A DNA stretch of 64,000 bases from Myxococcus guangdongensis (GTDB lineage: Bacteria; Myxococcota; Myxococcia; Myxococcales; Myxococcaceae), in the NCBI RefSeq assembly GCF_024198255.1, contig NZ_JAJVKW010000021.1, positions 62,001 to 126,000 on the forward strand, in the 5' to 3' direction. Under the pieces are notes generated by a model. The model saw only the letters and a program-made list of their open reading frames with translations, was not told where the DNA came from and did no database searches. This document shows positions 50,494-59,232 of the stretch, in pieces (position 1 is the stretch's first letter; each line of letters begins with the position of its first letter). The position numbers and the translations under genes are program-made.

Positions 50494-51369
50494 ATGAAGC
50501 CACACATCAGCGTCATCGGCGCGGGCCGCATGGGCTCCGCGCTGGTCAAGGCCTTCCTCCAGAACGGGTACACGACGACGGTCTGGAACCGCACCCGGGC
50601 GCGGTGCGAGCCGTTGGCCACGGCGGGCGCGCGCATCGCCGACTCCGTGCGGGACGCGGTGCGGGTCGCCGGCATCGTCATCGTGAACGTGAATGACTAC
50701 GACACCAGCGACGCGCTGTTGCGTCAGGACGAGGTGACGCGGGAGCTGCGCGGCAAGGCGCTGGTGCAGCTCACGTCCGGTTCTCCGAAGCTGGCGCGCG
50801 AGCAGTCGGCATGGGCTCGCCAGCACGGCATCCACTACCTGGACGGTGCCATCATGGCCACGCCGGACCTCATCGGTCAGCCCCACTGCACGCTCCTGTA
50901 TGGGGGGCCGAAGGCCTTGTACGACCAGCACCAGGGGGTGCTGGCGGCGCTCGGTGGAAACACGCAGCACGTGAGCGAGGACGAGGGCCACGCGTCCGCG
51001 CTCGACAGCGCCATCCTGTTCCAGCTGTGGGGTTCGCTGTTCAGCGGGCTGCAAGCCGCGGCCATCTGCCGGGCGGAGGGGATTGCGCTCGACGTGCTGG
51101 GGCGGCACCTGGAGTCCGTCGGTCCGATGATTCAGTTCTCCATGACGGACCTGCTCCAGCGCATCCAGAAGGAGCAGTACGGCGCGGACGCCGAGAGCCC
51201 CGCCACGCTCGACACGCACAACGTGGCGTTCCAACACCTGTTGCACCTGTGCGAGGAGCGCAACATCCACCGCGCCATCCCCGAGGCCATGGATGCACTC
51301 ATCCAGACCGCGCGGAAGGCGGGGCACGGACAGGACGACTTCTCCGTCCTCGCGCGATTCCTGCGCTGA
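50494..51369 (+). CDS. NAD(P)-binding 6PGDH-like oxidoreductase, imine-reductase type
   Basis: A 291-residue protein. The Rossmann motif 'ISVIGAGRMGSAL' is followed by 'TVWNRTRARCEPL', where Asn-Arg-Thr-Arg favours NADPH. 'YLDGAIMATPDLIGQPHC' is a block characteristic of imine reductases, and a helical dimerisation domain completes the fold. Imine reductases convert cyclic imines to amines; physiological substrates are mostly unknown. Second gene of the AraC-linked operon. Confidence 0.9.
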   Translation: MKPHISVIGAGRMGSALVKAFLQNGYTTTVWNRTRARCEPLATAGARIADSVRDAVRVAGIVIVNVNDYDTSDALLRQDEVTRELRGKALVQLTSGSPKLAREQSAWARQHGIHYLDGAIMATPDLIGQPHCTLLYGGPKALYDQHQGVLAALGGNTQHVSEDEGHASALDSAILFQLWGSLFSGLQAAAICRAEGIALDVLGRHLESVGPMIQFSMTDLLQRIQKEQYGADAESPATLDTHNVAFQHLLHLCEERNIHRAIPEAMDALIQTARKAGHGQDDFSVLARFLR

Positions 51370-51508
51370 ACATCGCAAAGGATAGGGCGGCGCGTCAGAA
51401 AGCATGCATGGCTGTCATTTGATGCTCACACTGCAGCGTTCGCGCTCCTGGGCTGCTTGCCTTTAGACTCCGGGTGCGCACTTCCGCGCGTCCCACCAGG
51501 AGAACAGG

Positions 51509-51748
51509 ATGAAGCGAGCAAGCATGTGGCTGGCTGCGGTGACAGCACTCGGCCTGATGTTCGGATGTGGCGCACCGCTGCCCGAGGAGTCACAAGAGCC
51601 CGTGAGCGAGCAGCCGGCGGATACGGGCTCGAACGTGAGCGCGCAGGCGTGTGAAGACAACCCGACCTGTCTGTGCAACCGCATCTGTCGTCAGCGCTGC
51701 GGCACCAATACGGCGTGTATGACGCAGTGTCTCGCGGAAGAGTGTTAG
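51509..51748 (+). CDS. small cysteine-rich lipoprotein
   Basis: A 79-residue protein; ATG 51509 has AGGAGAA 7-9 nt upstream. A signal peptide ends in lipobox 'LMFGC'. After an acidic linker the last approx. 32 residues contain eight cysteines with regular spacing ('CEDNPTCLCNRICRQRC', 'CMTQC', 'EEC'), a likely knotted disulfide module. Function unknown; small secreted proteins of this form often bind metals or act as inhibitors or signals. Confidence 0.85.
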   Translation: MKRASMWLAAVTALGLMFGCGAPLPEESQEPVSEQPADTGSNVSAQACEDNPTCLCNRICRQRCGTNTACMTQCLAEEC

Positions 51749-51762
51749 ACGGGATTCGTCAC

Positions 51763-51798
51763 GAGGCGCACCACGGGCTCCCGCCTGCGGTGCGCCTC
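51763..51798 (+). terminator. terminator-like hairpin after the Cys-rich lipoprotein gene
   Basis: Perfect 10-bp stem GAGGCGCACC / GGTGCGCCTC with a 16-nt loop, 15 bp after the stop codon and before the LRR gene. Confidence 0.55.
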
Positions 51799-51819
51799 AA
51801 CCCGACCCCGTGGTGCAGC

Positions 51820-52971
51820 ATGGCGCAGAAGAAGACCTCCTCGTCCTCCCAGAGCAAGTCCACGCCCCGCGCTTCCACCGGGAAGCAGGAGCCTGTCTCG
51901 CCCGAGGGGGCGTGGACCGGGCTGGAGCAACAGGTGCTCGCCGCGATGGGACCCAAGGCCGTGGGCCAGTACCCCTCGGACCTGGAGCCCATGAGCCTGG
52001 TGTTCGAGCAGGTCCCCGACGAGACGGGGCTCCTGCCGGAGTCCTACCAGCGCTTCGTCGAGGCGCTGGGGTACCGCTGGCTCAACACGGGCAAGAAGGC
52101 CCTGGCGTTCCTGCCGCCCCGCTGGCGCGCGAGCGCGTCCCAGGGCATGGGCGAACCGAACCGGCAGTGGACCGACGTGCGTGCGGAGCGGGAGGCGGGC
52201 CGTCACGTGTACCGCTTCGTGATGTTCGCGTCCGCCGACCTCAACGACGTCAACGGCTTCGCCTTCGGACGTGGAGCGGGTGACGACGCCCCTGTCGTGT
52301 TCCAGGTGGAGGACAGCCTGCCCCTGCGCGAGCTGGGAAGCTTCGAGGCGTGGCTCGGCAAGGCCCTCGAACCGCTGCGCAAGGCCGTCGCGAAGCCCGC
52401 CGGTGCGGGCAAGAAGCCGGAGCTGGGCGACCCGCTCGCGTTGCTCCAGGAGTCTCTCGGTGAGGCGGCGGCGAAGGCTCGGCAGGCGGGCGCGGCGGCC
52501 CTGCTCGACACCTTCCCGCGCGACACGCGCGCCATCGCCCTCCTCCACCGCAAGCTGGGCGTGGTGCCGGACATGGTGGCCGAGTTCACCGAGCTGAAGA
52601 CGCTGACGCTGAAGGGCGCGGGCCTGAAGGAGCTGCCCGCCGTGCTGGGCCGGCTCTCGAAGCTCGAGCAGCTCGACTGCTCCTGGAACGCGGAGCTGGC
52701 CACCCTGCCCTCCGAGCTGGGGCAACTCCAGCACCTCGAGTCACTCAACCTGGACCACACCGCGGTCGCCACGCTCCCGGAGGTGCTCGGACAGCTTTCC
52801 CGGCTGCGCTCGCTCAGCCTCAAGAACACGCGCATCACCGCGCTGCCGGCGTGGCTGAGCCGACTTGCCACGCTCGAGTTCCTGGACCTGTCGCAGACGG
52901 ACGTCCCGCCTGGGGAGCTCGAGGCCTTCAGGAAGGCCCGTCCCGAGTGCTCGATGTATCCGCGACCGTGA
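51820..52971 (+). CDS. leucine-rich-repeat protein
   Basis: A 383-residue protein starting at ATG 51820. A Ser/Thr/Lys-rich start is followed by approx. 200 residues of mixed alpha/beta region, then about five LRRs near residues 255-375 ('LKTLTLKGAGLKELPAVLG', 'LESLNLDHTAVATLPEVLG', 'LEFLDLSQTDVP'). These ROCO/PIRL-like repeats form a short solenoid for protein binding. No signal peptide. It converges on the SMI1/KNR4 gene with one base between the stop codons. Confidence 0.88.
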   Translation: MAQKKTSSSSQSKSTPRASTGKQEPVSPEGAWTGLEQQVLAAMGPKAVGQYPSDLEPMSLVFEQVPDETGLLPESYQRFVEALGYRWLNTGKKALAFLPPRWRASASQGMGEPNRQWTDVRAEREAGRHVYRFVMFASADLNDVNGFAFGRGAGDDAPVVFQVEDSLPLRELGSFEAWLGKALEPLRKAVAKPAGAGKKPELGDPLALLQESLGEAAAKARQAGAAALLDTFPRDTRAIALLHRKLGVVPDMVAEFTELKTLTLKGAGLKELPAVLGRLSKLEQLDCSWNAELATLPSELGQLQHLESLNLDHTAVATLPEVLGQLSRLRSLSLKNTRITALPAWLSRLATLEFLDLSQTDVPPGELEAFRKARPECSMYPRP

Positions 52972-52972
52972 C

Positions 52973-53635
52973 TCACTTCTTTATCGAGTTGCCCACCTGC
53001 CGGACGTCCTCGGGGTCCACGTCTTCCCGACGCAGCACCTTGCACAGCGCGCGGAACCAGTGCTCGAAGCTCTCGAAGCCGAACGACATCGGGTCGTTCT
53101 CGTCCAACCACGTGCCGTCATCCACGTAGTGGCCCGCGAGCGCCTCGTAGTCGTTGTCCTCGAAGTAGACGGGCAGCTCTCCGTCCTTCGGCGAGGTGCG
53201 CGTGTAGAAGCACCAGCGCGACGCCTCGACGCCCATGTAAGCGTCCGCGAAGGAGATGAGGTCCGTGGTGGTGAACTCCCGGTCATCCACCGTCGCCTCC
53301 GCCGGCGTCCAGGATGCCGTGAGGGAGTCCATCGTGGGCGCCCAGACGTGGAACGGGCGATACGTCTCCCACTTCCCGGCATCCGGCCGGTACTCGAGCC
53401 GGACCTCGCGATGCAGCATCAGGAACTCGCGGTAGCTGTCCGGGATGATGAAGGCCTCCTCGCGATAGGGCGTCGGAAGCTCGTACTCGAACCCGGTCAG
53501 CATGTGGGGCAGTGCGTCCACCTCCTCCCGCGTCAGGGGGGCCTCGCGGATGAGCCGCCAGCCTCGCGCCTGGGCCCAGGCGTCCATCTCGTTCAACAGC
53601 GCCTTCAAGTCCTCTCGCCACGTCGCGCTCGCCAT
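52973..53635 (-). CDS. SMI1/KNR4 (SUKH) family protein
   Basis: A 220-residue soluble protein. 'LPTPYREEAFIIPDSYREFL' with the following 'EYRPDAGKWETY' and late 'FESFEHWFRALCKVL' fit the SUKH fold. SUKH proteins are commonly immunity proteins in bacterial polymorphic toxin systems; orphan copies also occur. No toxin gene is recognisable next to it, so immunity is inference only. Confidence 0.8.
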   Translation of the reverse strand: MASATWREDLKALLNEMDAWAQARGWRLIREAPLTREEVDALPHMLTGFEYELPTPYREEAFIIPDSYREFLMLHREVRLEYRPDAGKWETYRPFHVWAPTMDSLTASWTPAEATVDDREFTTTDLISFADAYMGVEASRWCFYTRTSPKDGELPVYFEDNDYEALAGHYVDDGTWLDENDPMSFGFESFEHWFRALCKVLRREDVDPEDVRQVGNSIKK

Positions 53636-53696
53636 GTGTGGCCTCTACCCCGCCCCAAGCGGGAACGGAAGCCGCTCGGGGCCGGGAGCCGTGTGC

Positions 53697-54215
53697 TCAG
53701 GACGGGTCCGCGAGGGTGTAATCGAGCACGTACATGTGGACGCCCTTCTCGTCGATTTGAATCTCGTACGAGCCGGAGATGCCCTGGAGTTCTTCCGTTC
53801 CGGAGTCGGGCACGACGGAGCCGACGACCTTGAAGGCTCCGCGCGACATGGAGCCCGTGTGCATGAGGGTGAAGCTGCCCTTGCGTCCCTGGAGGGTGCC
53901 GGTGACGCGCTCCAGCGCGACGTAGCCGCCGGACTGGTTGGCGTCGAGCGTGGCGAGCATCTGGCCCACGCCCGTGCCCTCCAGTTCGCCGTGGTAGCGC
54001 TTGTCGATGGACATCCGGCCGATGGGGGACTCGGCCGCGCCCGCGTCCGGGGCCAACGGGGTCGCCTTGACGTTGAAGATGCCCTTCACGTGCTTCGTCA
54101 TGTTCGTCTCGCTTCCGGTCCGCGTGGGTGTCGCCGTTGCTCGAGTGCTCGCGCAGCCCTGGCAGAGCACGGCGCCGAGCACCCACGCCAACACATTCGT
54201 TCCCGCCTTCATCAT
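53697..54215 (-). CDS. DUF3224-family lipoprotein
   Basis: A 172-residue protein. The first of two ATGs at 54215 has GAGGAG upstream. The signal peptide ends in lipobox 'LCQGC'. The DUF3224 beta-barrel follows: 'KGIFNVKATPLAP', 'GELEGTGVGQMLA', 'GSFTLMHTGSM', 'VVPDSGTEELQGI'. Allene-oxide-cyclase-like folds of this kind bind small hydrophobic ligands. Divergent from an AraC gene. Confidence 0.9.
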   Translation of the reverse strand: MMKAGTNVLAWVLGAVLCQGCASTRATATPTRTGSETNMTKHVKGIFNVKATPLAPDAGAAESPIGRMSIDKRYHGELEGTGVGQMLATLDANQSGGYVALERVTGTLQGRKGSFTLMHTGSMSRGAFKVVGSVVPDSGTEELQGISGSYEIQIDEKGVHMYVLDYTLADPS

Positions 54216-54302
54216 GGGGGCTCCTCGTGGTGTGGGCCGTAGATATGTGGGCGCGCGCCGGGTGGATTGCAAAAACGCGACACGCCGACAGAATGCGCGC
54301 CG

Positions 54303-55139
54303 GTGAGTCGCCCTCGCATCGACGCCGTGCGTGGCGTCCTCCAACGTCCCGCCCCCGCGGACAGAATCGTGCACGAGCGCTTCGCGCCCTCGGCGGAGCT
54401 GGAGGAGTTCATCCAGCACTTCTGGACGGTGCGGTGGGACTTGCGAGGCGAGCCGCCGCTCCTGGCGGAGACGCTCCCCCATCCGTGTGTCCACGTGGTC
54501 TTCGACCGGGCGCAGGGCCGGGTCACGGGGGTGCAGTCGCGCAGGTTCCGCCGCAGGATTCAGGGGCAGTCCCGGGTGTTCGGCATCAAGTTCCGACCCG
54601 CGGCCTTCCAGCCGCTGTGGGGCGCGCCCTTGTCGCAACTGACGGACCGCACGGTGAGCGTGCGCTCGGTGTTCGGTCGGGAAGGCATCGCGTTGAAGGA
54701 CGCCATCCTCGCGGAGCCCGACGTGCGCCGGTGCGTGACGCTGGCGCAGGACTTCCTGCGGCCACGCCTACCGCCCATGCCCGAACCCATCGCGAGGATG
54801 CGGGACCTTGTGGAGCGGCTCGCGGCGGACGCGTCGGTGACGCGCATGGAGCAGGTGGCCGCGCTGGCGAAGCTGGAGCCGCGCAACCTCCAGCGGAGGT
54901 TCAGCGCCGCGGTGGGCGTGAGCCCCAAGTGGGTCCTCAAGCGCTACCGGCTCCACGAGGCCGCCGAGCAGCTCGCGCGCGTCCGGGTGCCCGACATGGC
55001 GAGCCTGGCCCTCCAGCTGGGCTACTTCGACCAGTCCCACTTCATCCGCGACTTCAAGGCCCTGGTGGGCTGCTCCCCCGGACAGTACGCCGAGCGCGCC
55101 GCCGCGAGCCGGCAGGCCCCAGGCAGCCGGGGCCGCTGA
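54303..55139 (+). CDS. AraC-family transcriptional regulator
   Basis: A 278-residue protein if it starts at GTG 54303; TTG 54267 would add 12 residues and neither has a clear ribosome site. The N-terminal domain resembles DUF6597-type sensor regions ('LEEFIQHFWTVRWDLRGEPP'). Two helix-turn-helices are in the last approx. 100 residues ('TRMEQVAALAKLEPRNLQRR' and 'SLALQLGYFDQSHFIRDFKA'). It is likely to control the divergent DUF3224 lipoprotein. Confidence 0.9.
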   Translation: MSRPRIDAVRGVLQRPAPADRIVHERFAPSAELEEFIQHFWTVRWDLRGEPPLLAETLPHPCVHVVFDRAQGRVTGVQSRRFRRRIQGQSRVFGIKFRPAAFQPLWGAPLSQLTDRTVSVRSVFGREGIALKDAILAEPDVRRCVTLAQDFLRPRLPPMPEPIARMRDLVERLAADASVTRMEQVAALAKLEPRNLQRRFSAAVGVSPKWVLKRYRLHEAAEQLARVRVPDMASLALQLGYFDQSHFIRDFKALVGCSPGQYAERAAASRQAPGSRGR

Positions 55140-55324
55140 CCTTCAGGGTTCGTCATCGGGGAGATGCGCAGCGCCGCCCCAACGCCAACGCCACTCCACT
55201 GTCCTGACCATTCATATCGATGGACTGCTCGCCCCCGGGCTCGAATGCGGCTCGACGCTACCGGAGTTCACTGGCGTGTAGGGAGTGACCCAGGCCGCAC
55301 CAATCGCAGATCAACCCCCGTGAT

Positions 55325-55353
55325 TTGCAAGCCTTCTCTCCAGAGCATACAAT
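55325..55353 (+). promoter_or_regulatory. sigma-70-type promoter of a three-gene operon
   Basis: TTGCAA (55325-55330), a 17-nt spacer and TACAAT (55348-55353). The start site would be near 55360, giving a leader of about 57 nt before ATG 55417. The region is noticeably less GC-rich than its surroundings. Confidence 0.65.
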
Positions 55354-55416
55354 GCCAGTTGAAGTGTGAGTCCTGGCGACGGCCGGGTTGCGTCACACCT
55401 CCGGGGGGGGGAATCC

Positions 55417-56277
55417 ATGTATCGGCGCATATGGTGGCTGGCATTGCTGTCCGTCCTCACCTCGCTGGCGTGCGTGGAGGACCGCTCGGCCGCCGCCAGC
55501 TCGCTGGCGGTCCGCGTCCCCACCGAGCAGCCCTTGAAGCTGAAGCCCGGCCAGGAGGGCAGCCTCGTAGTCCAGGCGATGAACGAGGACTCCTACGCCG
55601 CGGACGACGTCGAGGTCAGGTTCCTCGTGCTGGACCCCGCGCGCTTCGAGTTCGTCGACGTGGGGCACCCGAGCGACACCACCGTCATCACGGCCTTCGA
55701 CAAGGATAGCGGCCTGCGGGGCGCGGCTCGCATCAAGTTCAAGGTGAAGGACGACGCCCTCTACGGAACGGCTGGGATTGCCGCTTCGCTCACGCGCACC
55801 GAGCAGCTCGCGGATGCCAGCACCCCACCCTCGGTACCGCTATCGCAGCTCACAGTGGAAGTCGTGCCCGACCTCGCGAAGGTCAAGCTGACACCCCTGC
55901 CCTCGACGCCCATCGAGCTGGACTCGGGGAGCACGGACCTGACGTCGCTCGCGGTCCAGGCCACGGATGAGAAGGACCAGCCCATCAACGGAGTGGAGCT
56001 CTATGCGGAGGTGTTCGGCGGGGTCGACTCGCCGGTGACCCTGGTCAAGGGTGAGGCGTCGCAGCCTCGCGACCTCCAGCAGACAGAGGCCCGGACGGTG
56101 AACGGGCTGCGGGTCAGCGGCGTGGCGCAGTGGGCGGTGAGAGCCAAGGGGCCCGTGGCCCAGCCGACGAACGCCCAGGTCCGCTTCGGACTCGCCCGCA
56201 GCGGCGGCGAGAGCTCCGTCTCCCAGCTCGGGAGATTCGACCTGCACGTCCTGCCCGCCGAGGAGCCCACGCCATGA
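55417..56277 (+). CDS. uncharacterised lipoprotein, first gene of a three-gene operon
   Basis: A 286-residue protein, ATG 55417 after a G-run that could act as ribosome site. Signal peptide with lipobox 'LTSLAC' (Cys19). The mature part looks like two Ig-like beta-sandwich domains ('LKPGQEGSLVVQAMNEDSYA', 'TDLTSLAVQATDEKDQPING'). No family recognised. Stop overlaps the next start by 4 nt (ATGA). Confidence 0.85.
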   Translation: MYRRIWWLALLSVLTSLACVEDRSAAASSLAVRVPTEQPLKLKPGQEGSLVVQAMNEDSYAADDVEVRFLVLDPARFEFVDVGHPSDTTVITAFDKDSGLRGAARIKFKVKDDALYGTAGIAASLTRTEQLADASTPPSVPLSQLTVEVVPDLAKVKLTPLPSTPIELDSGSTDLTSLAVQATDEKDQPINGVELYAEVFGGVDSPVTLVKGEASQPRDLQQTEARTVNGLRVSGVAQWAVRAKGPVAQPTNAQVRFGLARSGGESSVSQLGRFDLHVLPAEEPTP

Positions 56278-57905
56278 GCCGCTCGACTCCACACAAGCCA
56301 GGCGCGCTCTGCGCTCTGCTCGTCCTCGCGTGCACCGCGGCCTGCAAGACGACGAACACGAACCATGACGAAGCGCCCCTGCGCAGCCGGATGGCGCCCG
56401 CGCTGTGTCAGGTCTACGAGAACAGCACGCGCGGTTACTCGCTGCGCTGCCCGAAGCGCGAGGACCCCTTCCGTGGAGACAACGAAGGGCTCCGGGTGGC
56501 GTATCAGGTTGGAGAGACGGCACCGAAGCAGGCCGAGGTGTTCGGTGATGCCACCTCCTGGCTCGTCCACATCCCCGAGCGCGTCCTGCCGGGAGATGAG
56601 GTGCGCGTGGAGCTCGCCTACCTCTACACGCCGGCCCTCGCCGTCCAGGAGAAGCTCCTCGCGGAGCTGGTCGCGTTCGACGCCGCCATCGTGGACGACA
56701 TCACCCAGGCGCTGGGCAAGCACGGCTCGGAGTGGAAATTCCACCAGCCCGTCGACCCCAAGTCGGGCCGCTTCAAGCTGCTCGAGGATGCGCGCACCCG
56801 CAGTGACCTGCCCGCGATTCCCGAGCTGCTCAAGGGGATGGGCTACCAGAAGGACGCCAACACCTCGCAGTGGAGACCCTCGGACAAGACCCTCGAGATC
56901 CTCAACGAGCAGGCCGCCGCGCGCGCCGACCAGGGCATCCTCTCATCCAACGCGAGCGTGACGGCGGCGCGGCTCTCGGCTAAGAAGTGCTCCACCCTGC
57001 TTGGCCCACCCGTCCCGGCCGACACACCCAAGGACCTGCTCGCCAGCGCCGACCGGTGCCTCCAGAAGATTCACGCGGACATCGGGACCAACACGACCAA
57101 CGAGAAGACTGGGAACCCTCCTGGCCCCACGAGCCTCAACGACGTGACCTGTCAGGCGCTGCTCGATGCGCAGGCAGTTGCGGGCTTCGACGATAAGACC
57201 CCGGACGACGATGTCCTCGGCGCCATCAAGAAGATGACCGCCAGCTATGACAAGAGCCCGAACATCTGTCCAAAGGTGACGCGAGAGCAGCTCGCGGGGG
57301 TCCAGGGTCTCCTGACGTTGTCCCGACATTTCAGCGCCACGCAGCGGGCCCAGGAGGCGCTGACCGCGCGGATGAAGCAGTTGGCGGCGCACCTGGCGGT
57401 CACCCTCGAGCTGTTCGACCCAGGCGCGCAGCTCCTCGAGGCGGAGGCCAAGCGCAGGGACTACTCCCTCTCGTCCGGAGCGGTCTATCTCGTCGGACTG
57501 AATGACCTCGTCTACCCTGTCTCGGTCTCCTTCTGCCCCTACGTCGGCTGTCTTCGTGGCAACGAGCAGTCGTGGAGCAGTTTGGCGAACTTCGGCCGTT
57601 CATTCTCCGCGGAGATTGGCATCGCGGCGCTGACGGCTGACAAGTTCGACGATGCCCGGCGACGAGGGGGGCCCGGGTTCCTGCTGGGGCTGAGCATGCA
57701 GGCCCTGTCTCCCTTCAAGCTGAGCGGAGGCACCCTGGTATTCGAGAACCAGGAGACCCGCCGCTGGCAGAGGGATGCCTACTTTGGAATCACGCTCGAC
57801 GCGGCCAAGGCCGTCGAGATGATGGAGCTCTTCGGCGTCACCGTGCCCATCCAGCTCAAGAGCACGGGACTCGCCTCCAAGAAGACTGCACAGGAGACCC
57901 AATGA
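56274..57905 (+). CDS. uncharacterised lipoprotein, second gene of the operon
   Basis: A 543-residue protein. Signal peptide ends in 'LACTAAC'. The first approx. 110 residues include a beta-rich part ('VHIPERVLPGDEVRVELAYL'); the middle is mainly helical with several cysteine pairs ('KKCSTLLG', 'DRCLQKIH', 'VTCQALLD', 'NICPKV'); the last approx. 130 residues are again beta-rich ('AVYLVGLNDLVYPVSVSF'). I do not recognise the family. It overlaps both neighbours by 4 nt, so all three proteins are probably made in fixed proportion. Confidence 0.85.
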   Translation: MSRSTPHKPGALCALLVLACTAACKTTNTNHDEAPLRSRMAPALCQVYENSTRGYSLRCPKREDPFRGDNEGLRVAYQVGETAPKQAEVFGDATSWLVHIPERVLPGDEVRVELAYLYTPALAVQEKLLAELVAFDAAIVDDITQALGKHGSEWKFHQPVDPKSGRFKLLEDARTRSDLPAIPELLKGMGYQKDANTSQWRPSDKTLEILNEQAAARADQGILSSNASVTAARLSAKKCSTLLGPPVPADTPKDLLASADRCLQKIHADIGTNTTNEKTGNPPGPTSLNDVTCQALLDAQAVAGFDDKTPDDDVLGAIKKMTASYDKSPNICPKVTREQLAGVQGLLTLSRHFSATQRAQEALTARMKQLAAHLAVTLELFDPGAQLLEAEAKRRDYSLSSGAVYLVGLNDLVYPVSVSFCPYVGCLRGNEQSWSSLANFGRSFSAEIGIAALTADKFDDARRRGGPGFLLGLSMQALSPFKLSGGTLVFENQETRRWQRDAYFGITLDAAKAVEMMELFGVTVPIQLKSTGLASKKTAQETQ

Positions 57906-58210
57906 CCTCGGTCGATATCGTCCCACCGTTCGTGCAGAGCGGGGCTCCCTTCCGGATTCAGGTCATCCTCTCCCAGAGCGGAGACATCACGCTCACCCTC
58001 ACCGTCGACAACCAGTCCAGGAGCTTCGTCGTCGTCGGCATCAACGACGGCAACCCGCGGACCAGCGTCACCTTGACGCTCATGGGTGGAGCCCTCCACG
58101 ACCGCGTCGTGACCGACTGGGGGAGCGGGCCCACGGGCAAGAACATCACGCTGGTCGGGACCTCTTCATTCGCCCCCCCAGCCAAGGACACGGCGACCCT
58201 GAAACCTTGA
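57902..58210 (+). CDS. uncharacterised small protein, third gene of the operon
   Basis: A 102-residue protein without signal peptide, composed of alternating strands ('FRIQVILSQSGDITLTLTVD', 'NITLVGTSSFAPP'), likely a single beta-sandwich. It begins with an ATGA overlap on the preceding lipoprotein gene. No homology recognised. Confidence 0.8.
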   Translation: MTSVDIVPPFVQSGAPFRIQVILSQSGDITLTLTVDNQSRSFVVVGINDGNPRTSVTLTLMGGALHDRVVTDWGSGPTGKNITLVGTSSFAPPAKDTATLKP

Positions 58211-58232
58211 GCGCGGAGGCGACGCTCCAAGG
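58205..58232 (+). terminator. hairpin overlapping the operon's last stop codon
   Basis: CCTTGAGCG / CGCTCCAAGG, a 9-bp stem with a one-base bulge, at the junction with a convergent gene. Confidence 0.4.
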
Positions 58233-58260
58233 CCCTCTGTCTTTGGTTGGCGGCGAGCCC

Positions 58261-58779
58261 TCAGAACGGGGGGCCCTGGGTCTGGATGTCCAGGGCCTGG
58301 CTGTTGATGGACGTGACGAGTCGGCGGATGACCTCGTCTCGCTGGGTCGGCGTCATGTCCACCAGGGCTCGCCGGAAGGCCAGGGCGTCCTCGGTCGTCC
58401 AGCGGCGGGCGCGCACGGCGTCGTCGAGGAGATGGCGGGCCTGTTGGTGCGCCCCCGAGGACTGAGGCAAGGGTTCGGCCAGGGCTGGAGCGGAGACGGG
58501 CCTCGGTGCGGCGAGCGAGCGCGCCAGTTCCTCGCGGAGCACCTGGGCCAGTTCCACTCCCAGGCGAGTGGTGTCCACCGAGGGAGCCATGACACTCGGA
58601 CAGTCGACTCGCGTTGGCGCGAGGTGGCTGTCCGCCAACGCGTCGAGTCGGGCACGCACCCGCTCAAGTTCACTCATCACCGCGGCATCCGTCGTCGAAG
58701 CCGCCTGACGGCCGGCGAGGAAGCCCGCCCCCAAAACCAGGACCAGCGTCACGGCGAACCACTTGCCGTTCATGGACAC
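58261..58779 (-). CDS. uncharacterised membrane-anchored periplasmic protein
   Basis: A 172-residue protein with one N-terminal hydrophobic helix (about 6-24, 'WFAVTLVLVLGAGFLAG') and a helical coiled-coil-prone periplasmic region ('VMSELERVRARLDALADSH'). The last 55 residues 'LVDMTPTQRDEVIRRLVTSI' resemble the LTPxQR helices of Spy/CpxP-like or heavy-metal-resistance proteins, but only weakly. It converges on the three-gene operon. Confidence 0.75.
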   Translation of the reverse strand: MSMNGKWFAVTLVLVLGAGFLAGRQAASTTDAAVMSELERVRARLDALADSHLAPTRVDCPSVMAPSVDTTRLGVELAQVLREELARSLAAPRPVSAPALAEPLPQSSGAHQQARHLLDDAVRARRWTTEDALAFRRALVDMTPTQRDEVIRRLVTSINSQALDIQTQGPPF

Positions 58780-58839
58780 GAGGTACTCCTTCCGGACGCG
58801 GAGAGCACGACGCGCGTGCGCTCCGGCCCGAGTGGGAAT

Positions 58840-59232
58840 TCAGGGCTGCTTGGGTTCGAAGCCCGAGGACTGCATCACGGTCAGGCTGGTGCAGGTCCCC
58901 TCCGTGTTCACGTAGAACATGATGTACGAATCGCCATTGATGGCACGTGCTGTCTCGATGATGTGAGGATTCACGGAGGTGCAGATGAGGGTCTGCCCTG
59001 CGCTCGACACCGCAGTGCAACTGACAATGGAGTAGCCCGAGTCGAAGGTGGCGATCCCACAGCCCATGTACTGGACCGGGTCGCTGCTGTTGCGGGCAGT
59101 GCTCAGCGTGCCGTAGGCAAGATAGGTCCCCTCGATGACGACCGGGCGGATGTCTCGCTTGCTTCCAGCCCAAGCGCTCAATCCGACGAGCGTACAAACC
59201 CATCCCAATACCATTCGACTGTGACGATTCAT
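58840..59232 (-). CDS. small secreted protein of unknown function
   Basis: A 130-residue protein from ATG 59232, which is preceded by GGAGAGG. A signal peptide (about 1-27, ending 'LSAWAGS') precedes a mature part with four cysteines ('GCGIATF', 'SCTAVSS', 'ICTSVNP', 'TCTSLTV') likely forming two disulfides. It is upstream of the membrane-anchored gene on the same strand, with a 60-bp gap. Confidence 0.8.
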   Translation of the reverse strand: MNRHSRMVLGWVCTLVGLSAWAGSKRDIRPVVIEGTYLAYGTLSTARNSSDPVQYMGCGIATFDSGYSIVSCTAVSSAGQTLICTSVNPHIIETARAINGDSYIMFYVNTEGTCTSLTVMQSSGFEPKQP

